Positions 56,856 to 64,000 of a DNA stretch of 64,000 bases are shown here, piece after piece; within the stretch, counting starts at the first letter, position 1, and each line of letters begins with the position of its first letter. Below the pieces are notes generated by a model. That model did no database searches. It was given only the letters and a program-made list of their open reading frames with translations, and was not told the DNA's origin. A program made the translations under genes and the position numbers. The DNA comes from Deltaproteobacteria bacterium RIFOXYD12_FULL_56_24 (GTDB lineage: Bacteria > Desulfobacterota > Desulfobulbia > Desulfobulbales > Desulfurivibrionaceae), in the NCBI GenBank assembly GCA_001799285.1, contig MGTD01000018.1, forward strand, positions 1 through 64,000, read 5' to 3'.

Positions 56856-58049
56856 CTATTTCCCCCCGTTTTCGTGACACGCCTTGCAGAGTTTTCCATT
56901 CCGCGCCGAGAGGCGCATATTTTTTTGCGGTCTGGGTTTGGCCGCCATCTTCAGCGGCGCACCGTCGCGGATTTTCTGCATTTTGTAGCTGATTTCCTTT
57001 TCCAGCAGCGGCCCCATTCGCTGCCACCGTCTCTCCACCTCTGCCGGAACCTTCTCTTCATCGTATTTCGCGCCCGCCGGGTGATCCTTGGCAAAGACCC
57101 CATTTTCATGCGGGTTATGGCAGGTGGCGCAGGTAATTCTACCCTCTTCATCCAGGGGAAAAATGAGCCGGTAATTTTCTTCGGAGGCCTTCATGGTTTT
57201 GAGGGTTGCAGGCTTCGGCTTTTCAAGATGCTCAAAGGCGCCGGCATGGGGGGTGAGGAGATGACAGCCGATGCAGAGCAGCGACATCTTTCTCCTGAGC
57301 TGGTAATCGCCAGGGCTGATGGTTGCCTTAGGGTCCAGGGCTTTTGCATGACAGAAAAGGCAGCGGTTCTCCGCGGGCTTTCCGTCCCGGAGTTGTTGTT
57401 CGTGGGGGTTGTATCCCTTCTGTTCGGCCTGGTCATGGCATCGGTAACAGATGGCGAGCTTGTCCTCATATGGTCCGCCGCGCAGGAAATTATGGTGCTG
57501 CTTTTTGTCCTTCAGGCCGCAGGCAAGAGCATGGTCATGACAGGTGCGGCAGGCGGTTTTCTTTTCTGCCGACAGGGGAAACTCCGAAGGGATCTTGATC
57601 CTGGCCGAGGCAAGCAACCCCACCGGGTGCAGCTCCATCGAACCCTTGCCTTTTTCATGGCAGGCAAGACAGCCCGCATCCTCCTCGCCTCGCAGGAACA
57701 GGTTGTTTTTTTGCGGGGGCTGGGCGTGACAGGCGATACATTTCCCGCTCTGCCAGTGGGGATTGATCTTGAAATACTCCTTTCCGTAAAGAGTCTCCAG
57801 CTCATGTTCGGGTAAGCGATCACCGGGCACCACATCTTGCGGCGATCGGTCCGGCTCACGTACTAAAGTACGCATCGCCGTCCCGCTTGCCGCAACCTGC
57901 ACCACCCTGTGACCGCTTGTTCCGTGGTTATTTGACCTTTGTGGGTTTGCCACGTGATCGGTTACCTGTTCAGAGGCGGCCCAACTCAGCGCGGCCGTCG
58001 CGAGCAGGAGGACGACCGTGCTAAAACAGATTGTTTTTGAGTTGGCCAT
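56856..58049 (-). CDS. Eight-heme cytochrome c carrying an in-frame MITE-derived segment
   Basis: MANSKTICFSTVVLLLATAALSWAASEQ signal peptide then VTDHVANPQRSNNHGTSGHRVVQVAASGTAMRTLVREPDRSPQDVVPGDRLPEH; eight CXXCH. Start corrected from 58181. Confidence 0.8.
   Translation of the reverse strand: MANSKTICFSTVVLLLATAALSWAASEQVTDHVANPQRSNNHGTSGHRVVQVAASGTAMRTLVREPDRSPQDVVPGDRLPEHELETLYGKEYFKINPHWQSGKCIACHAQPPQKNNLFLRGEEDAGCLACHEKGKGSMELHPVGLLASARIKIPSEFPLSAEKKTACRTCHDHALACGLKDKKQHHNFLRGGPYEDKLAICYRCHDQAEQKGYNPHEQQLRDGKPAENRCLFCHAKALDPKATISPGDYQLRRKMSLLCIGCHLLTPHAGAFEHLEKPKPATLKTMKASEENYRLIFPLDEEGRITCATCHNPHENGVFAKDHPAGAKYDEEKVPAEVERRWQRMGPLLEKEISYKMQKIRDGAPLKMAAKPRPQKNMRLSARNGKLCKACHENGGK
57812..57965 (-). 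mobile_element. MITE-like element copy 8 (inside the cytochrome gene)
   Basis: 154 bp, nearly the same sequence as copy 2; flanks ATGTTCGG / CTGTTCAG (8 bp, two mismatches). Confidence 0.85.
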
Positions 58050-59130
58050 AACCGGCTCCGTGAAAATGGCAATCTGTGCAATCGCCAAAGGAAAATCCCT
58101 TATGAACGATTTCCTTGAGCCCATTCCCGGCATTGGCCGCGACGGCTTCATCCTCCGGGAAATTGGTGTGGCAGAGAGCACAGAGTTGAGTGAAGCGATA
58201 CTGGGTAACCGCTACCGTTGCCTGCTGCACGGTCTGCCGTTCATCCGGGTCGGTCAGCAGGGTGCTGGCGCTGGCGCCGGATTCGGTGATCAGGTAGGGA
58301 TTTCCTGAAGAATGCGGATAGTGGCAGGCCAGGCAGGGGAGAATCATATCGTTGCTATACCCTGCCCTGAATATGCCGAACTGTTGTACATCGCCGGGTT
58401 TTTCCCCATGAATATCAGCGGTCAACAATTTTTCGGCAGCCGTCGTGCCTATGCCGAAGAAAGTGCTTTTTATATCGGCAAACCCGTCGTCTATCAGCAG
58501 ATTGTCCAGGAAGGTCAGATTGTCGAAGATCAGCCGGGGCGGGACAATTCCCGCCGCACCGTTGGTGTCGTGGCAGGAGAGACAGAAATCGTTGACCTCG
58601 GCATAGGCTGGGCCGTCAAAGGCGGTGAGATCGACGGCAGGAGTGAAGGTTCCGTTCATGTCGCTTCGCTCGTGACAAATTATGCAGACCGCATCGTCCA
58701 GCGCGCCGCTGCCGGTCAGGTCATGGATATTGGCTTTTAAAAACATCGCCGCGTCAGCGAAGGTGCTTGGCGGAAAGATATCAGCCCGACCGTGACAGAT
58801 CAGGCATCTCTGCACCCCGCCTGCCTCGGGGGTCAGGCCGTTGGTGCCGTGGCAAGCCATGCAGGCGTCCTGCGCGTCGATTCCCAAGGTGTTCAGACTG
58901 TCCCGGATCTGGGGAACCCGCTGGTGATTAGCGGCGAGCCTTGCCATGGGGTGGCAGGCAAAACAGTCCACCCTTTCCCAGCCCTGTCCGCCGGCGTGCT
59001 GTAACGAGTTGGTAAAAATCGGCGCGGCGATCAATCCGGCCGGGGAGTCTCCGGCCCCCTCCGGGGAACTGCTTCCGCAGGCGGAGAGCGTCAGCAAAAG
59101 GGCAAGAGCCGACAGAAAGCTTTTGATCAT
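58021..59130 (-). CDS. Eight-heme lipoprotein cytochrome c
   Basis: Lipobox LSAC; eight CXXCH. Confidence 0.88.
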   Translation of the reverse strand: MIKSFLSALALLLTLSACGSSSPEGAGDSPAGLIAAPIFTNSLQHAGGQGWERVDCFACHPMARLAANHQRVPQIRDSLNTLGIDAQDACMACHGTNGLTPEAGGVQRCLICHGRADIFPPSTFADAAMFLKANIHDLTGSGALDDAVCIICHERSDMNGTFTPAVDLTAFDGPAYAEVNDFCLSCHDTNGAAGIVPPRLIFDNLTFLDNLLIDDGFADIKSTFFGIGTTAAEKLLTADIHGEKPGDVQQFGIFRAGYSNDMILPCLACHYPHSSGNPYLITESGASASTLLTDPDERQTVQQATVAVTQYRFTQLCALCHTNFPEDEAVAANAGNGLKEIVHKGFSFGDCTDCHFHGAGYGQLKNNLF

Positions 59131-59131
59131 T

Positions 59132-59725
59132 TTAATTGTATCTCCTTTGTTTTCCGCTGTGGCAATCGATGCAGAACCGTAAAGGATGGCAGGCCCCGCA
59201 AGACGCCGGATCGATCTGCGCCTCGACCGAATGGGAAAAACGATAAGTCCGTGGGTGCATCAACGTCTGGATGCTGTCCCTTCTTGTATGGCAATCCGCA
59301 CAGAACCATTCCCGGTGGCAGGTGTTGCAGGAGTCCCGGTCACTTTTTGCCTCCAGGCCATGAAATTTTTTCCATTCTTTGCGCAGGTGGGTTTCGGGCC
59401 TGATCGCATACATATCGAGATGGCACATGGCGCAGCTGCCTGGGGCGCCGCCGATCCGGGTAGCGGTTTCGACGTGGCAGTAATGGCAGATCGCTTTGCC
59501 CGGAAAAAGGGTGCGTTCCGAAGCGGCGAGGGCCTTCTTGAAGTCCCTATCCTCGATCTTCGAGAACCGGTGGCAGTCCAGGCACGCAAAGCCCTTCTGG
59601 TCGAGGGGCTTGGCGTGGATTTTGTGGGCGAAGGTACCGGACGGCGTCCGGTACTCATACCACTGGCACCCGGCAAAAAGTCCGAAAACGAGAATGAGCG
59701 CGAGTATGACGGCAGTCCTTTTCAT
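59132..59725 (-). CDS. Seven-heme lipoprotein cytochrome c
   Basis: MKRTAVILALILVFGLFAGC; seven CXXCH. Confidence 0.88.
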   Translation of the reverse strand: MKRTAVILALILVFGLFAGCQWYEYRTPSGTFAHKIHAKPLDQKGFACLDCHRFSKIEDRDFKKALAASERTLFPGKAICHYCHVETATRIGGAPGSCAMCHLDMYAIRPETHLRKEWKKFHGLEAKSDRDSCNTCHREWFCADCHTRRDSIQTLMHPRTYRFSHSVEAQIDPASCGACHPLRFCIDCHSGKQRRYN

Positions 59726-59729
59726 AACC

Positions 59730-61058
59730 CTACCTGCCCTCCCCTGCCGTGAGATTTCTCCCTGCGGGGAAGGAAAAATCGTAATCGAGCCGCATGCCGG
59801 TCCTGAAATCGCTCCTGAACTCAGGATTGTCGCTCTGCTCGACAAAAAGCGCTGCTTTGAGCGTAGGTTTCGGCCGGTAGCCAACTTCCCCGGTTATGGT
59901 GGTGGCGGTCTGGTCCTGGCGGGAAGGCGTGTTGATGGAGACCGCCTCCAGGCCTCCCTCCAGAATCCATTTGTTGTGGGGACGCCATCTGATCTTGGTT
60001 GAAATTCCGGTGGCGTCGGCGATAAAGCTTTCGAAGCGATAGATGCCGAGATCCAGGTCAAGGCCCATTTGCTCTATAAAATTTCCACTTACGCCGCCTT
60101 TCAGGATAGTGCCGGTTTGCCAGCCCCCGTCCGGCATCTTCAAGCGGGTAAAAACCGAGCTCTGGTAAATGGCCACGATCGGGTTGAGATCATAGAACAC
60201 GGTATAGAAGGTCCGCTCCTCTCTCCCGTCGGAGAGGATCGACAAGACCAGTTCCCTGCCCTCGGGAAATTCGTTCTTGACGTCGTACAGGTCTGCCTCA
60301 AGGAGTACTCTTAATTTTTTGTCGTAATAGGTGAATAGCCGCGCAGACATTTTATCCAGGTCAGCCCGGTCCAGGTTGTAATCGGCGCTGCCGTCAACCG
60401 AGATTTTCAGCTCTTTGCCAAGCAATATCGATTGAAAGTCCCTGCCCACCCCACCACTGAATAATTCTTGATATACCGTGTCTCCGGAGCCTTCCCAGGA
60501 ATAGCCGGCGTACGCCCTGGTTCTTTCGATCCCCTGGAGAAACAATCTGCCTCCGTAAATCGTCCCCTCGTTTGTGCTGAACAGCCTTTTGAATCTATCC
60601 GGGTCCAGGTCGAGATTTCTAGACGCCCCGCCAAACACCGCAACGCCTACCGGGCCGTCCGGTTTAAGGGAAACATTCATCCCGTCGACGGTAAGGAAGC
60701 GGTGGGTTGAGAGCGGGAATCTGCCGAGCTGGATGTCGGCCCTGCCTTCGTGGGTTCTGTACTCGAGGTAGCCGTAATAGAGAGAGGTGTCCGAGAAATT
60801 GGCGTCGAAGTCGTGGCCGAATTTCCCGTAGGCGTGCATCGATACTGCGGGGTGGAGAATTCGCTCGGCATCAAGGGACAGATAGTTATCCAGGACGGAC
60901 TCCCTGTCGCCGTCCTTGTTTTCCCTGCTCTGGAAGAGAGAGGAAAATTTCCCCGATACCTCGGCGCCGAAAAGAGGGCAGGCCTGGGCAAGCATGACCA
61001 GAACCGCAACAACCGTGATGGCCCAGGGGCCCGGGCGACGATGGACTAAAGGAGTCAT
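59730..61058 (-). CDS. Outer-membrane beta-barrel protein
   Basis: Signal peptide; FSSLFQSRENKDGDRESVLDNYLSLDAERILHPAVSMHAYGKFGHDFD, barrel-like strands. Confidence 0.75.
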   Translation of the reverse strand: MTPLVHRRPGPWAITVVAVLVMLAQACPLFGAEVSGKFSSLFQSRENKDGDRESVLDNYLSLDAERILHPAVSMHAYGKFGHDFDANFSDTSLYYGYLEYRTHEGRADIQLGRFPLSTHRFLTVDGMNVSLKPDGPVGVAVFGGASRNLDLDPDRFKRLFSTNEGTIYGGRLFLQGIERTRAYAGYSWEGSGDTVYQELFSGGVGRDFQSILLGKELKISVDGSADYNLDRADLDKMSARLFTYYDKKLRVLLEADLYDVKNEFPEGRELVLSILSDGREERTFYTVFYDLNPIVAIYQSSVFTRLKMPDGGWQTGTILKGGVSGNFIEQMGLDLDLGIYRFESFIADATGISTKIRWRPHNKWILEGGLEAVSINTPSRQDQTATTITGEVGYRPKPTLKAALFVEQSDNPEFRSDFRTGMRLDYDFSFPAGRNLTAGEGR

Positions 61059-61170
61059 CCGCCACTTCCTTTATGATGGAGACTGAGCGAAGGCACTATC
61101 CGACAGGCAACGGTTACTTGCCGATAATGTGCCGCAAGCGAGGTGGATCGCCGGCTTTTCCAATGCAATA

Positions 61171-63462
61171 TCAATACCCCTGGAGATCGTTCAAGCTGGC
61201 ATTAAGTAGTTTTTTGGCATAGGGGTAATTGTGTACCCCGACACTGCCATCCCGGAAGACGAACTGGTAGTTATACGCCGCCCGGTTCACGGCAGTCAGT
61301 TTGGCCGCGGCAAAATTATTCGTATAGTTTACCCTTATGGTCTCGTTGGTGCTGTGGCCGGTAAGGCTGTTTATCCGCACCTGCAATTGGGCCATCAGAG
61401 CCGCGATCTCAGCCCGTTTTCCATTGAAATTGAACCTGTCTCCCGTAGTCGGCAGGGCCATGCCGGTCCCCGGCAGGTGGCAATCGCCGGCGAGGCAGCC
61501 GGCTGTATTGTAAACTCCGGTGTCTGGTTCAAAAAGGCGGCGCCGGTGAGTTGTGCCGTTTGCCGTAGTCATATGGCAGGTCACGCACTTGTCGGTTACC
61601 CGGTCTCCGTGGGTGACCACCACCGGCGTAGCATCGCCGTAATCATAACCGCCGACCCCCTCGACCATCAGCGATTCGTTCCCATGCGGATCCACGGTGA
61701 TGTCGGGCAGGGCATTGTTGGCATTGTGGCAGTTGTAGCAGACGGCGGCCTTGCCCGCATTAACGGTAAGGTTCTGGCCATTGGCCCGGATGGTGGTGGC
61801 GCCGTAAAGTCTCAGGTAGTGGTGAGTCGGGTTGATCTCCCCGTGGGGGTCATGGCAGACGGCGCAGGTGACGCCTTTTGGGTCGGCTACCTGGGAGGGA
61901 CCAATCTTGACGCCGTTGTTGAGTACCCGGCTCAGAAAAGCCTGTCCCACATGGCACTGGAAACAGGGATCGTTCTTCATTACGATGCCGCCGGAGCTCT
62001 TGTGGGCATTGAAATGAAAATCTTCCAGGTTCTGCGGGTGGGCCGATGAGCCGGGCAGATCGTCCGGGATTTCATGACAGCCGAGGCAGGGCCCGGCGGA
62101 GATATCGACCTTGTACTGGTGGGAGGGGATGTTGGTCTGCGAATCAAACTTGCCGCTCCCCGGTCCGTGGCACGATTCGCAGGTAACGCTTCGCAGATGA
62201 CCATTGCCCCGGTCGAACGCCGGGGTATTCCAGTCGGCAACGTTTACCAGGAAGTCGTCATATCCGTGCGCCTCCAGGAAATCGTCCGTGCCGTTGCCGT
62301 CTCTGTCGGCAAAGAGGAACCCGGTGGTATGACAATCCATGCAGAGCGACGAGGTGCTGTCCTTGACTGCTTCAAAGGCGGTCCCGTGTTTGGAGTCCTG
62401 CCAGGGGGCCGCCAGATTTCTCAGTTTCGGTCTTCCGTAGCTGTCCAACAGGTTAGGATATCGCGAAAGAATACTGCCGTCGTGGCAGAAAACGCAGATG
62501 CTTGCAGATATATAACTTCTCGCCTTCACCGTATAGCTGCCGCTGTCCGTACTGAATGGGCTGATGGCCGTCAGCTGGACCAGATAATCGCCAAAGACAT
62601 CGGCGACAAGTTCCGCCGAGCTGTTGCCGGCCGCTGACAAGATGATGGCGGCAATTGAGCCCACGGGTTTTGCCACGAGCTGCCAGGTGAAGGAGGTATA
62701 GGGGTTGCCGGTGGCATCGGTCAACCGGGCCGTTAGAAGCGCCCTTTCCCCCACCTGGATGAGAGTTCTTCCCTTGGCCCGGTCTGGATGCTGCGTGCCC
62801 CGGGGGTCTATGAAGGCGGGCCGCTCGAGTAAAGCGGTCTTGTAACCCTGGTAGGCCAACTCGATGAGCGGCAGGATCGCCTGTACCGGTTGAAAGTTCC
62901 GGGCAAAAGCCGGAATCAGCCTGACCGGGTTGGCGCTTGTCGAAACCATTGCGGTGACGGAGCTGTCCTGGGAGGTCACGGTACCACCCAGCGGGGCAAC
63001 CAGGTCATTTTGATCTACGGCGATGATCTCGATGGCAGAAGGGTCGGCCCCCTGCCTCTCAAGGACCACGGGATTATAGGCGAGGGTGACGATCAGCTGG
63101 CCTGCGGGGTTGAGGGCTTTATTCCCCGAGCTGTCGTAAAAGGTGAGTTCATAGGTGGAGCCTGCCGGCACATAGCCCGAAAGATCGGAGACCGAGGTGG
63201 TCATCCTGATTTCAAGCCTGCCGGCGGGCAGGGCAACAAAATCGCTGCCGGTCAGCCTAAGACCGGTCAGGCTGGCGCTGATATTGCCGCTGCTGTCGAT
63301 TGAGGCGCTGGTAACGCTGAGGGGGACGGCAACGCTTTCGCCTCCGCCTCCGCCGCCTCCGCAACCGAAGAAAAAAAGCGAACAAGCCGCCAATAAAAGA
63401 AGAAGGGCGATGGTATTTTGGTGAGCGATTTTTATACCGGCTCTACAAACCAATCCTGTCAC
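61171..63462 (-). CDS. Large multiheme lipoprotein cytochrome (8 CXXCH plus one CX4CH)
   Basis: LFFFGCGGGGGGG lipobox; CVFCH, CMDCH, CESCH, CLGCH, CFQCH, CAVCH, CYNCH, CVTCH, CLAGDCH. Confidence 0.88.
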   Translation of the reverse strand: MTGLVCRAGIKIAHQNTIALLLLLAACSLFFFGCGGGGGGGESVAVPLSVTSASIDSSGNISASLTGLRLTGSDFVALPAGRLEIRMTTSVSDLSGYVPAGSTYELTFYDSSGNKALNPAGQLIVTLAYNPVVLERQGADPSAIEIIAVDQNDLVAPLGGTVTSQDSSVTAMVSTSANPVRLIPAFARNFQPVQAILPLIELAYQGYKTALLERPAFIDPRGTQHPDRAKGRTLIQVGERALLTARLTDATGNPYTSFTWQLVAKPVGSIAAIILSAAGNSSAELVADVFGDYLVQLTAISPFSTDSGSYTVKARSYISASICVFCHDGSILSRYPNLLDSYGRPKLRNLAAPWQDSKHGTAFEAVKDSTSSLCMDCHTTGFLFADRDGNGTDDFLEAHGYDDFLVNVADWNTPAFDRGNGHLRSVTCESCHGPGSGKFDSQTNIPSHQYKVDISAGPCLGCHEIPDDLPGSSAHPQNLEDFHFNAHKSSGGIVMKNDPCFQCHVGQAFLSRVLNNGVKIGPSQVADPKGVTCAVCHDPHGEINPTHHYLRLYGATTIRANGQNLTVNAGKAAVCYNCHNANNALPDITVDPHGNESLMVEGVGGYDYGDATPVVVTHGDRVTDKCVTCHMTTANGTTHRRRLFEPDTGVYNTAGCLAGDCHLPGTGMALPTTGDRFNFNGKRAEIAALMAQLQVRINSLTGHSTNETIRVNYTNNFAAAKLTAVNRAAYNYQFVFRDGSVGVHNYPYAKKLLNASLNDLQGY

Positions 63463-63623
63463 ACTGTCCTTATTTTGCTCGCTGGATAAGGCTCGCCAAG
63501 TCAGTTTTTGCAGGAAACTAATTGTTGGGAGTTATACTAAAGAATTAAAGGATGGAAAATCAACAAAAAAATACATTTTTTCAGCAAAGAAAAAAGATTA
63601 TGACAAGAGAAAATCTCCTCAGG

Positions 63624-63746
63624 TCAGCGGCTTTCTCAGGGCGGCCATGATGCAGGCGAGAACCACCTTGATGTAAGCTGGACTTGGCTGCCAAGGAGCG
63701 GCAGCCCTAATGTCGGCCCATCTCTTCATCTGGCGGAGCAAAGTAG
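63624..63746 (-). pseudogene. Possible transposase C-terminal remnant
   Basis: Minus-strand reading ATLLRQMKRWADIRAAAPWQPSPAYIKVVLACIMAALRKPLT* ends like an IS transposase tail. Confidence 0.3.
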
Positions 63747-63848
63747 CCTATCACCGGCTGAAACCCAAAAAATAAGGAAAAGACTTGCACATGACCATAG
63801 CAATGACTATGGTTATAAACAATCTATCATAATCAGCAAGGAGCAAGC

Positions 63849-64000
63849 ATGCAAACGGTCAAAGCGTCGGAATTCAAGGCAAAATGTTTACATATCATGG
63901 ATGAAGTAAACCAGACGGGTGAAGAAATAGTGATTACAAAAAACGGAAAACCTGTCTCTATCTTAAAGCCATACCGAACAGTGCCAGCAACTATTTTTGG
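63849..64000 (+). CDS. Phd/YefM-type antitoxin, N-terminal part (truncated by window end)
   Basis: MQTVKASEFKAKCLHIMDEVNQTGEEIVITKNGKPVSILKPY. Confidence 0.85.
   Translation, partial: MQTVKASEFKAKCLHIMDEVNQTGEEIVITKNGKPVSILKPYRTVPATIF

Overview
The window looks like a piece of a sulfur-metabolising, multiheme-cytochrome-rich deltaproteobacterial-type chromosome. No database was searched; product calls come from reading the translations and motifs. (1) ~1-15.5 kb is a defence/mobile island ending at a tRNA-Arg(TCT). It holds a BREX type 1-like operon (pglX 3' end, pglZ, brxL). Between pglX and pglZ are a two-gene 2TM + TIR pair, a Septu-like ATPase + HNH pair, and a nucleotidyltransferase-type toxin/antitoxin pair. 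The last pair sits beside a truncated, diverged 5' fragment of a second pglZ. The island continues with a degenerate-looking tyrosine recombinase, HTH, replication-like and repressor genes. Paired TGGGACA repeats lie next to the tRNA. (2) 15.7-28.4 kb: dsrMKJOP, RsbRD-like, MBL, HDOD, eukaryotic-type HisA, a RecA/KaiC-like ATPase, and fusA. (3) 29-44 kb: a nearly complete type II secretion operon (gspC to gspN plus ExeA/GspB-like genes). (4) 44-63.5 kb: a large extracellular-electron-transfer-type cluster with two outer-membrane barrel genes, nine or more multiheme cytochromes (one with 20 CXXCH motifs), a cytochrome b-type membrane protein and an NHL protein. (5) The most unusual signal is a family of ~154-bp MITE-like elements: 8 near-complete copies plus fragments. 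Ends are GTAA-type, most copies have 8-bp target duplications I could align by eye, and there is a long internal hairpin. The terminal motif occurs three times per element and varies in concert. One copy lies in frame inside a multiheme cytochrome gene just after its signal peptide, and three interrupt the T2SS operon.
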